This document shows positions 9,012 through 18,060 of a stretch of 34,329 bases of DNA, piece after piece; the first letter of the stretch is position 1, and every line of letters begins with the position of its first letter. Position numbers and translations under genes: made by a program. The notes below the pieces were generated by a model. That model was not told where the DNA came from, made no database searches, and saw only the letters and a program-made list of their open reading frames with translations. Source of the DNA: Coemansia sp. RSA 1804 (Eukaryota; Kickxellomycota; Kickxellomycetes; Kickxellales; Kickxellaceae); assembly GCA_027578815.1 (NCBI GenBank), contig JANBTH010000110.1, positions 1 through 34,329 of the forward strand. The letters run 5' to 3'.

Positions 9012-10041
9012 GCGGCTTAAAGTGTTTCCAAAGACCGCCGTTGTGGCGGCGAATCCGCTTGTCGTCAGCCAAGGCCACATAGACTGGCGTCTCGGCGCCT
9101 TGGTCAGGAGTCAGCAAGGCGTAAGGCCCAGTCATATCGGTCTTCACATATCCAGGACAAACAGCGGCAAATAGCAACTGGCGCGAGTCCTCTGTCTCAG
9201 CATCTGTGCGCGCAAGCATCCGGGAATACGCAATAAGCCCGGCCTTTGCAACGGCAAAGGGCATCGGAGGAAACCCGTATCTGCTGAAACTTCCTTTGCC
9301 AACTGACGACACAAATCCATTCTCTATAATGTGCAGGCGGGTAAGATCTAAATCATCAGACGCCAGCACCTTTGGCAGATCGCCGGAAAAGATGCCAAGA
9401 TGCGCCAATGCTGTAACCATAAACAGCACTCGGCCATGTCGCCGCATGTGTGGCAGCGCAAGTGTTGTCATGTTTACAGCTGTAAAGTAATTCATATGGA
9501 CGGTTTTGTACGCGGTATCGTGGTCGCATGTCCGCACAGTGACTAGTCTGGGTGCGGCGGCTCCTCCGCCTTCTGTTGGAGATGCATCCGGCACTTGCTC
9601 CGGAGGTGTCTCCATGGCTGTAGCCGTTGTTGTTAGTGTTGCTGCAGCTGTTGGTCCTGGTTCTGGACCTGTATCTGTCGGTGCTGCTGCCAAGGCATTG
9701 CCGTTCTCTTCGCGCTTAACTACGCCTCCAGCGTTGTTGATGAGAATGTCTATGCATTGGGAGCCGTGCATCAGCACCAAGTAATCTACAAAGACACTGA
9801 TGCTGTCGAGATCGGCGACATCGAGCTGATGGAAACGCAACTCGTTCTGCTGCATCAGATCCGATACCCGCAGCTGTTCGCGTCGCAGCTCATCGAATGC
9901 CGCCTGGCCACGATCGACGTTTCGTGCTGTCAAGTAGACTATCACGGGCTTTTCAGTCTGGAGAAGCAGTCGTCGCACTATGGCCTTTCCTATGCCACGG
10001 TTTGCGCCTGTGACAACGGCCACAAGCATGCTATCAGACAT
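9001..10041 (-). CDS. Carbonyl-reductase-like SDR with altered catalytic site
   Basis: This is a short-chain dehydrogenase of the CBR1 type, which reduces carbonyls with NADPH. From Met at 10041 it has 346 aa; an earlier Met at 10107 would add 22 residues without homology. The cofactor motif TGANRGIG is at residues 11-18, NNAG at 102-105, the active-site Asn at about 184, and CPGYVKTDMTGP followed by GAETPVYVAL near the end, as in CBR1. The expected catalytic Ser pair is Thr-Ala (210-211), and the YxxxK motif reads FAVAK, so the catalytic Tyr is Phe262 (codon 9256-9258) while Lys266 remains. A low-complexity Ala/Thr/Pro insertion of about 60 residues (111-170) follows NNAG. The fold and cofactor binding look intact, but activity is doubtful. 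Its 3' end overlaps the SNG1-type gene. Confidence 0.88.
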   Translation of the reverse strand: MSDSMLVAVVTGANRGIGKAIVRRLLLQTEKPVIVYLTARNVDRGQAAFDELRREQLRVSDLMQQNELRFHQLDVADLDSISVFVDYLVLMHGSQCIDILINNAGGVVKREENGNALAAAPTDTGPEPGPTAAATLTTTATAMETPPEQVPDASPTEGGGAAAPRLVTVRTCDHDTAYKTVHMNYFTAVNMTTLALPHMRRHGRVLFMVTALAHLGIFSGDLPKVLASDDLDLTRLHIIENGFVSSVGKGSFSRYGFPPMPFAVAKAGLIAYSRMLARTDAETEDSRQLLFAAVCPGYVKTDMTGPYALLTPDQGAETPVYVALADDKRIRRHNGGLWKHFKPLKW

Positions 10042-10343
10042 TCTTTCTATTTTATCAGCGGAAGGAGGGGAATTGTACAATGAATTCACAATAGAGGTGG
10101 TATACACAATAGCAGCAGCGGTTGCTTTAGAAATTAGATTACAAGGCGCGATGGAAAGTTAAACAAAATGGAAAGAGACGATAAACGCGGGGAGAAAGAA
10201 GAGAGAGTAGGGATGAGGGAGTAGGGAGTGGGGAAGAGGAAAAGAGGAAAGCACGGATTGCGGCAGCTGGTAATCATCATCCTCGTTTTTTTCTAATTCC
10301 CTTGTTTCAATCCTCAATCCATATACTCCCCGCATGCTCTCTT

Positions 10344-10366
10344 TCTCTCTCTCTCTCTCTCTCTCT
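10344..10366. repeat. (CT)n microsatellite
   Basis: This is an almost perfect run of CT dinucleotides in the SDR/trypsin intergenic region. It may contribute to nucleosome-free promoter DNA; no coding role is apparent. Confidence 0.8.
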
Positions 10367-10872
10367 AACTCAACCTTCAGCCTTTCTTCACTTGCTAGTT
10401 TCCAGATAATGGCAATTATGATGATGGGAGGGCACGCACACAAGCAAACACGATCAAGCCCAAGCAAAGATAAAAAAGTGACAATTAGCAATCTGCGTGA
10501 TATTCCTTCGGACGTCCAAAAACGGTCTTTATCTCTCAGCAGTCGGCCGTAATCACACCACCACCTCACACATATGGCTAATTCAGTGATCTCTAATTGT
10601 GGTTTGATCTGATTGTGGCACCACATCCACGATTTCTGCATATCCTCCCCTCGTTTTTATATGTTTCCAATGTGGTGTTCGATTGAGCCTGTTTCTTGGC
10701 ATGCATGGAATGATTTCTGGGCAGATCCTTTTTTTAGCTCTTTTATTTTCGCCCTTTTTTCCGCTCGAATACTATTTGTTTTTCTTTTCTATTTTTTGTT
10801 TGTTCTTTTCAAAGGAGAAAGAGGGGGGTTGAGATTTTTGTGTGAAGGCGGGAAAGAACTCGAGAGTTTAAA

Positions 10873-10878
10873 TATAAA
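10873..10878 (+). promoter_or_regulatory. Possible TATA box of the trypsin gene
   Basis: TATAAA lies 266 bp upstream of the trypsin ATG, with only pyrimidine-rich leader between. The distance implies a fairly long 5'UTR, so the assignment is weak. Confidence 0.3.
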
Positions 10879-11143
10879 GGATGAGCAAACATTTCCCAGG
10901 AGATGAACAGCAAACAACGAGAGCGAGCTTAAAAGGACCGCTATTATTTTTCAGTTCCTCACCGGATTCCTTTGCCCTTTTGCTTCCTCTCTTTCTTTTT
11001 TTTCCTTCTCTTTGGCAGACACTTGCTTCTTTTCTATATTTGCTCTGTTCTGTTCTGTTTTATTACATTTTTTCTTTTACACTTGGACTTGTTAAGCAGC
11101 AACCGCCTTGCCCTTTTTCTTTTTTTCTTTTTAATATACACAC

Positions 11144-11202
11144 ATGATGCCCGCATTGATGAGGACGCTGCTACTGCTTGCCGCCTGCACGCTGGCAAAC
11201 AT

Positions 11203-11238
<36 letters not shown>

Positions 11239-12208
11239 TAATAGCAGCAACACGACGCCAGCCATGCCTAGAACCCCTAGAACGCCCAGGACGCCATTCA
11301 ACAGCATCCAGAAGCGCATCATCGGCGGCAGCTCAGTCTCCAACAACGAGTATCCGTTTGCAGTGCATTTGGCCACCACGTACGGCGACCAGCAGTTTCT
11401 CTGCGGCGGCGCTATCATAGCCAACAACTACATTGTGACGGCAGCACACTGTCTGGTCAACGAGGACACCAACGCAGTGGCCCAGGCGCAGCAGGTGTCG
11501 GTTTGCTATGGATCCAACACGCTTGCCAGCCAGCAGTGCACAACGGCGCGCCAGGTGTACTTGCATCCAAGCTACAATCCGCAGACGCTGGCCAACGACA
11601 TTGCGGTGATCCAGATCAGTGCGCTGACATTCAGCAGCAGCGTAGCCGCTGTGCCGCTGTACACGGGGAAGCTTTCGGAGAACACTAAGCTGGTGACGAT
11701 GGGCTGGGGCATGACTGTCAGCAACGATGCCAACTCGCTCTCGCAAAGCCTGCTCAGCACAACCATCGTTGTCGGCAGCCCCGAGGTGTGCGCGCAGGCC
11801 GACTCTTCGTACTCGTCGGCCGATGGACCCGAGATCTGCACCTCAAACAACCTGTCGCCAGGCGACGACTCGTGCCAGGGCGACTCCGGCTCGCCAACCG
11901 TTATCACCGGCAGCGACGGCTCCACGTATCTGGCCGGCGTCACCAGCTCCGGCGTCAACATGGATTCGCCCGGATCCAGCGAGTGCGGCGCAAAGGACGG
12001 CCTTGCCTTCTACACTCACGTCTACCACTTTGTCGACTTTATCACCAGCAAAACCGGCCTGACTGACGAGGAGCTGTCGCTTGGCAAATCCACCTCTGAC
12101 AGTGCTGAATCGTCATCCACATCGGCTGCCACGTCCACCCGCCGCATGTCGCCCATCTTTACACTGGCTGCCTCGGCAACAGCCGTGCTAGCAACTCTGC
12201 TTCTGTAG
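11144..12208 (+). CDS. Secreted trypsin-like serine protease (S1), likely GPI-anchored
   Basis: This 354-aa endopeptidase has an N-terminal signal peptide (about residues 1-20), then twelve Ala (21-32) and three PRT repeats in the propeptide. A dibasic KR sits directly before IIGG (59-62), the expected activation cut. The catalytic triad is complete: His102 in TAAHC, Asp152 in NDIAV and Ser248 in GDSGSP. Cys87 and Cys103 have the Cys42-Cys58 spacing of chymotrypsin. Asp242, six residues before the Ser, is the S1-pocket Asp of trypsins, so cleavage after Arg/Lys is expected. After the protease domain come a Ser/Thr-rich linker (about 315-333) and a hydrophobic C-terminal tail, typical of a GPI signal, so the enzyme may sit on the cell surface. 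Two adjacent Met codons start the frame; the first is used. Confidence 0.92.
11204..11239 (+). repeat. GCA/GCT repeat encoding twelve alanines
   Basis: Eleven GCA codons and one GCT encode poly-Ala immediately after the signal peptide of the trypsin-like protease. The tract lies in the cleaved N-terminal region, so length change should be tolerated. Confidence 0.85.
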
Positions 12209-12293
12209 GCCTTCCTTTAAGCTTTTCTTTTCAACTGTACATTTGTTTATGTTTTTGCTCTTTGTTTTTTTCAACCAGGCTGTCTAGAAACCG

Positions 12294-12299
12294 AATAAA
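12294..12299 (+). terminator. Poly(A) signal of the trypsin gene
   Basis: AATAAA lies 86 bp after the stop codon, downstream of a T-rich 3'UTR and before the stop of the convergent arrestin gene. Confidence 0.5.
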
Positions 12300-12416
12300 G
12301 ATACCTTTTGCAAGGGTGATTGCCGAAGAGAAAATATGTACTGCTATTCTGCGAAAAAAAATCCAAGAATAAGACGTTAATATGCTACACATTGTGCGTG
12401 CCAGTTTGTTTGTTTA

Positions 12417-12693
12417 TCACGGCTGCTGCTGCTGCTGCTTGCTTCGAAAGGGCGCGCTGTTTGACCGCGCTTTCCGATGCAAGCGGCGGGGCGACGATGG
12501 CGAGAGAAACGAAGTCAGCGACTTGTTTGCTTCGTTTGCATGGGAGCTTGTTAGGTCCGCAACCTCCGGTGGAGCAGTAGCCACCGTATCCAGTCCGTTC
12601 TGCTGCTCCTTTGGCGACAACGATGACGGCGTGATGGAGCGAAGGCCTCTGCGTATCAGGTATCCAACCATCCCTGACGATGTGCGTCGATGG

Positions 12694-12728
<35 letters not shown>

Positions 12729-13086
12729 ATAGCTGCTGGATGAAGATGCTGCGCCAGGCGACCCGCTTCCTCTCAAGCTGTTGCTGTAGCTGTTGCTGTG
12801 GTTGCTGCCATCTTCAACGGTCTGCGACGGTAGGGGCGGCAGGGGAAGCGGAGGCGGAAACGGAACAAAGCGGTACTTTCCAATCTGGACCCTTGCTTCG
12901 CTCGCTGTGATTGTTGGTGCTGCAACACTGTCTGGCTGACGCGCCGAGGACTTGTAATCGGGGGAGACAAGATCATCAAACCGCAGATCAAAGTGGTCAA
13001 CTATCTCGAGTGGCCACGAGGCTATGGCTGACGACTGGTCTGATATCGACAGCTTCCCGTTTTGGGGCTGCTTATGACTATAATTA

Positions 13087-13138
<52 letters not shown>

Positions 13139-14597
13139 GCTGCTGCTGCTGCTGCAATTGATGCTTCTCCTTCTCCTTCTGCTGCCTCTTGCGCCGCCAC
13201 CCAGCTGCCACTGCCAGCCCAGAACGACCAGCCGAAGACGACAGCGACGATGGCAGAGACACAACTGACGATCCAAACGACAAGGTTGATGCAGCAGGAG
13301 ACGGAGACGCCGGTGCACACGAATCAAACGTGGTTGTCGCGCCCGGCAGATGCGGCAAATGCTTACTCTCCTCCTTCTCCTTATTCTCTAACATATCCTC
13401 TGTGGTATCTATCCGGTAGACCTCGGCAACAAGTATGAGACGGTACTCTCGCGACACGTAGTCGCTTGAAAACTGGCTCAAGCCATGCGGCACATGAATG
13501 ACGTGCGAGGCGTGCATTTGTTGCGCCATTGTTGTGTTTCTTGGTGTTTTTCCAAAAGCAGCACCGCCGGCAGCAGAAGCGGATGAAACATGGCTGACAG
13601 CAGAGCCATTGCACCTGGGCCCGCCAGAATGGTTGGTGTGAGCGGTGCTGCTGCATTTGCTGCAAGTTCCGCTGCTTCCCTCGTCGCATCCGCACCGCGA
13701 TGCTCCCAAGGCTGGCCTAGCAGCAGCAGCAGGAGAGAATGTAGTGTTGCTGCCAGTATCGCCGGCATTGTTGCTCAGCCGACACGAGGTCAGATTAGTG
13801 ATTTTGTTGACCAGCCGCTCCTCGCCTTTAGCCTGGACATGGCACATGACGCACTCCGCAAAGTTCGCAACAAGCAAGCGAAGGCCGTACCGCGCGTCCG
13901 AGGTGCAGGCCGCAACATCGAGCTTCAGCTGCGTGCCGGGCTTCGCGACATCTCTGCTGAGAGAACCGCAGAAGCGCACATGGCACGAGCCGTCGGGACA
14001 CCCGACAGACTGGTCGATGCACTTGCGCCGCGCCAGGCGCCGCGATACCCGAATACGCCGGCACCGAATCTCACGCTCCACCGTCCACGCCCCGCTAGCA
14101 CTGCCGCCGCCGCTGCTGCCTCCGCTGCTGCTATCCCCGCCGCCGCCGCTGCTGCTGACAATTCCAAACGGCATCAGCAAGGTGGCTGCCGGCGAGGCCG
14201 ACGCACGAACCACATACCGGATGCGGCACATATCGCGCTCCAGCGAGGACGGCACCCAGGGCGGGATGGTTATTGTAAATCCAAACTCATGTGTTCCCTC
14301 GCGCAATTCGCCACGACCACGCACCGACACGCGCTGCCGCAACACCTCGCGACTCACGGTGTTTGAGCCCAGCGGCACCACCACCCAGGCACGGAGGCTG
14401 ACGGACTCCTCGCCGACAAACTCGATAAACATGCCCTGGATAGCCACTGTCTTGTGCGCTTGCACCACAAGCCGCCCTGTCACTTCGGTGCCGGCACCCG
14501 CCGAGTGAGAGGATCCTTTGCTGGCGCTGTTTGTGCCACTGCTGCTGTCATTCAGTTCCAGTCGGAGCTCGGGCGCGGCAGAGCTCGTGAATGGCAT
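12417..14597 (-). CDS. Alpha-arrestin (ART-like) with poly-Gln tail region
   Basis: This 726-aa protein has an arrestin N domain at about residues 30-200 (opening with a beta strand, TGRLVVQAHK) and an arrestin C domain at about 205-395, which begins with CHVRFCGSLSRDVAKPGTQL and ends EYRLILVAEV. Both are interrupted by Ser/Gly-rich loops, including a Cys-rich one near 310-320. Fungal alpha-arrestins bind membrane transporters and bring the Rsp5 ubiquitin ligase for endocytosis. The C-terminal 330 residues are low complexity, with 22 Gln at 482-503, about 11 Gln near 625-635 and five Gln before the final Pro. I find no PPxY motif, the usual Rsp5 WW-domain ligand. The gene converges on the trypsin gene with 208 bp between stops. 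Confidence 0.85.
12694..12728. repeat. CTG/CAG repeat encoding poly-Gln in the arrestin gene
   Basis: This tract of GCT/CTG units on the plus strand is read as about eleven CAG (Gln) codons by the minus-strand arrestin gene. It is nearly pure CAG, so a length-variable site is likely. Confidence 0.8.
13089..13154. repeat. TTG/CTG repeat encoding 22 glutamines
   Basis: Seventeen TTG and five CTG units on the plus strand are read as CAA and CAG codons (22 Gln) by the arrestin gene. The other frames give poly-Leu, poly-Val or poly-Asn shadow ORFs, which are not real genes. Confidence 0.85.
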
Positions 14598-14986
14598 TCT
14601 CTGGCGTTTTCCCCCTCACTCTGCTGCCTGAATTGCTGAATGGACAGGAGTAAAGACGAGCACGATAAAGAAAACACACTGTACAGGGGATAATGGAAAT
14701 AGAATAAAATAATAATAAAGCCAGGCACAAATTAAGCTTTCTTGCTCGTAAGAGTAGTGATGCCGAGAACCAGGGGAGTAAAGAGAGAGGGGGGGAAGGG
14801 CAAGCTAAAAAAGGCGCAAACAATCAGAAACAGCGCATTTAATATTAAATTTTTTTCTGCTGCAAAAAAGGACAAAAGGGTTAGGGGCAGGGAAAGTAAG
14901 CGCGGGCAGAAGCTAGCCCAGCAGGGGCGATTCATTCTATTTCGCATAGTCTAGGCTGAAGCGAAGGGCAGCGCTCGCTCACCCAC
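14598..14986 (-). promoter_or_regulatory. Arrestin promoter / acyl-CoA synthetase 3' spacer
   Basis: This 389-bp gap lies between two minus-strand genes. On the coding strand it has a C/T-rich tract at about 14777-14800 and AT-rich DNA at about 14698-14735. It holds the arrestin promoter and the start of its leader. No gene is seen. Confidence 0.5.
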
Positions 14987-17053
14987 TCACTCAGCTGCCA
15001 AATTCAGCCCCATTGCAGCGTACATGGCATCGAGACGGCGACTGTTGCGCGCAGCAATGGCGGCGCGACAGAGCTTGCTGGCAGGCGTCAGCATTCCGTT
15101 CTCGGGCGTCCACAGCTCGGGATCGATGCGGATGAGCGCCAGCATCTGGCTGCGCGCCAGCGCATTGGCGCGGGCAATGCGCGCCAGATCAGCAACAACG
15201 GCGCCATGCAGCAGCGACAGCGCCGCGCCGGACGACTCGGCCGAGCCGCCTCCAGAGCTGCCACTTGCATTCACATTCGCGTTGACTATTGCGCACGGAC
15301 GCAGCATGCGCGCGTCGGCAAATACGCAGATGTTGGCAACAAGCGGAGAGCTGCCGTAGGCGGCCTCCAGCGCCTCCAGCGCAACGAACTCGCCGGTGGC
15401 CAGCTTGACCAGGTTGCGCTGGCGGTCGACGATGGCAAGCTGGCCGGCGCGCGTCCACCGCCCGACATCGCCGGTGCGCAGCCAGCCGTCGGGCGTCACC
15501 ACGGCGCGCGTGGCAGCTGCATCGCCGAGGTATCCGCGGAACACAGACGGGCCGCGCACCCAGATCTCGCCGGAGCCGGAGCCGGAGCCAGCATTGCCGA
15601 CCAGCTTGATCTCCACCGACGGCACCGGCGGCCCAACGTTGCCCAGCGAAGTGTCGCCCGGCAGCTGCACGCTCACGAGCCCCGACGCCTCGCTCAGGCC
15701 GTAGCCGTGGATCATCGGACACACGGCCGCCGCTACAAAGCTCTGCACGTGACCGTTGATCTGCGCGCCGCCGGTGATCGCGATCTTCAGGCGGCCGCCC
15801 GTGGCGTGGCGCGTGCGGCGGAAGACCACGCGGTCCAGCAGCCACGCGGACAGCCCGTGGCGCACGAGCCACGTCTTCAGCGCAACGGCGCCGTGGAAGA
15901 TGCGCTGCACCAGCCACGGGCGCTGCGCAACCTGCTGCAGAATGCTGGCGCGCAGCGTGTTCCACACCTGCGGCACGCCCAGCATCACCGCCGGCCGCAG
16001 CGCGCGCAGATCGCCGACGCAGCCGCGCTCCAGACTGCCGCCGGTCTCGGTCAGCGTGCGCGGCGTGCCGTAGCCGATGCGGATGCCCGAGTACACGCAG
16101 TACGTCTCGACGAAGAACGCCAGCACATGCGACAGCGGCAGATACGACAGAACACGATCCGTCTCGTAGTCGATGAACTGCGGCACCAGCTCATGGATCG
16201 CGCCGCACACCGCCAGCACGCCCGCATGCGCTATCAGCACGCCCTTCGGCGGGCCGGTCGTGCCGCTTGTGTACATCACCAGCGCAACGTCGTCGCCGTC
16301 CGCCACCCGCAGATCGCGCGGATGCTGCCGCCCGAGCCGCTCCACCGCCTCCACGCGCAGCAGCCGCACGCCGCCCGCCTCCAGCTGCGCCGCCGCCGCC
16401 GCCGCTTCTGCGTCTGCGCCGCACGCCTCCTCGTAGTAAACAACCGTGCGGCACGTGCGCACCCTTTCGCTGACTCGCGCAAGCGTCGCCAGCTGGTCCG
16501 CCCGCACAAACGCAATACGCGCCCCCGTCTCGTTCATCGCATGCACCACGCCGTCGTCGCCCAGCGTGTCGTACGCCGTCACCACCTGCATCCCCTGCGA
16601 GTAGCACGCCAGCATGCACAGCGTCCACTCGCGCGACGTCGGCGCGTATATCAGCACCCTGCGGGGCGCAGGGTCCAGCAGGCTCTCCTTCCCTGCAGGG
16701 CCCACAGGGTCTTCCGCCAGCTGCGCCAGTCCGCAGCCAAGCACCCGCGTCCGCCGCCCGATCTCCCTGTACGTCAGCCACTCGTACTCGCCCAGCCGCA
16801 CGTATGTCCACGCGCCGCTTGCCCCGGCCCGATTCTCCTCCTTTCTTCTGCTGAGCGCCGGCCGCTGGCCCATCGTCTCCTTGTCCGGCTCCAGCTTGAT
16901 CCGGTGCTGCAGCGCATCGTACACTGTGCGCACCCCCGGTGGTGCGCAGCTGGTCAGCTCTTTGTCTATTGTTGTCGGGTACCGGTGCACCGGCGACTCG
17001 TTTGCGCCGCCCGTGCCTGCCACGCAGAGCGAGTACAGGCTCTGGAGCAGCAT
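14987..17053 (-). CDS. Long-chain fatty acyl-CoA synthetase
   Basis: This enzyme activates fatty acids with ATP and CoA for beta-oxidation, lipid synthesis or protein acylation. From Met at 17053 it has 688 aa, the usual size of yeast Faa proteins. The AMP-binding motif YTSGTTGPPKG is at residues 261-271, GYGLSEASG at 450-458, and the nucleotide-binding Asp in TGD at 529. IVDRQRNLVKLATGEF follows, and LTPASK near the C-terminus carries the expected catalytic Lys region. The N-terminal part with NESPVHR and a TVYDALQ block also fits the family. The frame stays open to 17218, but that extra 55-residue stretch is a Leu/Phe/Tyr-rich read-through of leader DNA, so the later Met is preferred. The gene is strongly GC-rich at third positions, unlike the AT-rich genes on either side. 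Confidence 0.92.
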   Translation of the reverse strand: MLLQSLYSLCVAGTGGANESPVHRYPTTIDKELTSCAPPGVRTVYDALQHRIKLEPDKETMGQRPALSRRKEENRAGASGAWTYVRLGEYEWLTYREIGRRTRVLGCGLAQLAEDPVGPAGKESLLDPAPRRVLIYAPTSREWTLCMLACYSQGMQVVTAYDTLGDDGVVHAMNETGARIAFVRADQLATLARVSERVRTCRTVVYYEEACGADAEAAAAAAQLEAGGVRLLRVEAVERLGRQHPRDLRVADGDDVALVMYTSGTTGPPKGVLIAHAGVLAVCGAIHELVPQFIDYETDRVLSYLPLSHVLAFFVETYCVYSGIRIGYGTPRTLTETGGSLERGCVGDLRALRPAVMLGVPQVWNTLRASILQQVAQRPWLVQRIFHGAVALKTWLVRHGLSAWLLDRVVFRRTRHATGGRLKIAITGGAQINGHVQSFVAAAVCPMIHGYGLSEASGLVSVQLPGDTSLGNVGPPVPSVEIKLVGNAGSGSGSGEIWVRGPSVFRGYLGDAAATRAVVTPDGWLRTGDVGRWTRAGQLAIVDRQRNLVKLATGEFVALEALEAAYGSSPLVANICVFADARMLRPCAIVNANVNASGSSGGGSAESSGAALSLLHGAVVADLARIARANALARSQMLALIRIDPELWTPENGMLTPASKLCRAAIAARNSRRLDAMYAAMGLNLAAE

Positions 17054-17335
17054 TTCTCGGTTGAGCGCAAGGAGACAGGTAACAAGCGTAAGAACGGGAA
17101 ATAGAATATCAGAATATAAAGAAAGATATGCGTGATTATAGATGAGAGGAGAAGAGAAGAGAAGGGGGCCGAAATAAAGAATGTTTGTAGACAGGGCGGA
17201 GACGAAAAGCATAATCAAACAAGATTATTTATCTCCCCAGAGAATATTTACACGACGTGTTTATTGATCTGTCCAGTTCCCCCCCCCCCCGATTTTCCTT
17301 TCTATCACATGCTGTTACGTCAAATTTCATGCATA
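17054..17335 (-). promoter_or_regulatory. Upstream region of the acyl-CoA synthetase gene
   Basis: On the coding strand there is a C/T-rich tract at about 17140-17170 followed upstream by AT-rich DNA. A run of twelve C (plus strand, 17279-17290) sits near the end of the neighbouring decayed gene. Confidence 0.45.
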
Positions 17336-18060
17336 TTAACCAGGCTCTGGACCCCTTTTTCTGTCTCTGGCTTTGGCTCTGAATACAAAAGTACATGTTT
17401 TCCCATTGTTAGTACACCACAGTACTCTAAATCCTTCACTGACCTCAATGGTCATCCACCCGTGGCTGTCAACCCAGCCTGCATTGTCAAGATCCGCCAG
17501 CTGCTGATCGAGCGTCTCAACCGACAAACCACTTTGTCCGGCAATCCGGTGGTATCCTTCAATGTTGCATTCCCTCTCCTGCGCCTCTGCTATCTCCGCC
17601 GGTGCTGCTCGCTCCCAGATACGCTGTCTGATTGCTACTTTCCGATCGCCAATCGCAACGCCAATGTCCACTCTTCTGTCGCTTCTGCTGATGTTATCCG
17701 CATAGCCGGCTGTGATAATCCGATCGAGCGCCTTGTGCGCTTGCTGCACAGGATATCCGGTGTTTCTTACCTGTCTTTTGTCCATGTGTTTAAACTCCAC
17801 TGTCACTGATACTGCACCCTCCTGCCGTACAAGTTCGCCTGGAATAACAATACGCCAGTCGAATCAGCCATCGCCACCCTCGCCTTCGACAATCGATATG
17901 GGCTCCGTCCGGCCGCCTCCTCAGGCACTGTCCAAAACAGGTTGTGAATGAGGCAAAGTTTCCATCTTTGCCAGCATAAACGCACAGAACATAAAGCCGC
18001 CTGAATTGTACTTTCTTTTTTCAATAAGAATTTGAGAAACTAGTATATTGTCCCCTTTAA
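17336..18060 (-). pseudogene. Decayed PD-(D/E)XK nuclease-like gene fragment
   Basis: One minus-strand frame gives about 220 residues of convincing protein sequence broken by TGA stops at 17864-17866 and 17921-17923. It reads FDWRIVIPGEL, then VTVEFKHMDKRQ, then QQAHKALDRIITAGYADNI and VDIGVAIGDRKVAI, and ends at TAA 17336. The Asp (17858-17860) and the E-x-K (17789-17797) about 21 residues later, followed by the Gln-containing helix, are the PD-(D/E)XK nuclease core. The pattern resembles the PDDEXK domain attached to AAA-ATPase-like proteins that are repeated in many early fungi; I name that family from memory only. No start codon or N-terminal domain is seen, and the upstream limit is uncertain. 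It is most likely a truncated, inactive copy. Confidence 0.6.

Larger units (their letters stand above)
10042..11143. promoter_or_regulatory. Divergent promoter region between SDR and trypsin genes
   Basis: No credible gene lies here. On the SDR side the plus strand is purine-rich (about 10160-10255), so the SDR coding strand is C/T-rich. A (CT)n run sits at 10344-10366. A TATAAA occurs at 10873-10878, followed by a long T/C-rich tract (about 10970-11135) running up to the trypsin ATG. Confidence 0.55.

Noticed and set aside
10159..10641. 160-codon minus-strand frame in the SDR/trypsin spacer
   Set aside because: It is made of low-complexity read-through of the (CT)n and purine tracts and shows no family features.
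10671..10700. GTTCGATT resembling a tRNA T-loop
   Set aside because: The flanking bases do not form the required 5-bp stem and no other tRNA arms are present.
13022..13438. Poly-Asn, poly-Val, poly-Leu and poly-Thr frames around 13.1 kb
   Set aside because: All are other-frame readings of the TTG/CTG repeat that encodes poly-Gln in the arrestin gene.
15206..17104. 632-codon open frame opposite the acyl-CoA synthetase gene
   Set aside because: It is an Arg/His/Ala/Gln-rich shadow caused by GC-rich third positions of the real gene; it has no domain or hydrophobic core.
17132..17809. 225-codon plus-strand frame
   Set aside because: It lies antisense to the PD-(D/E)XK-like relic and the synthetase leader. 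The minus frame has recognisable motifs, this one none.
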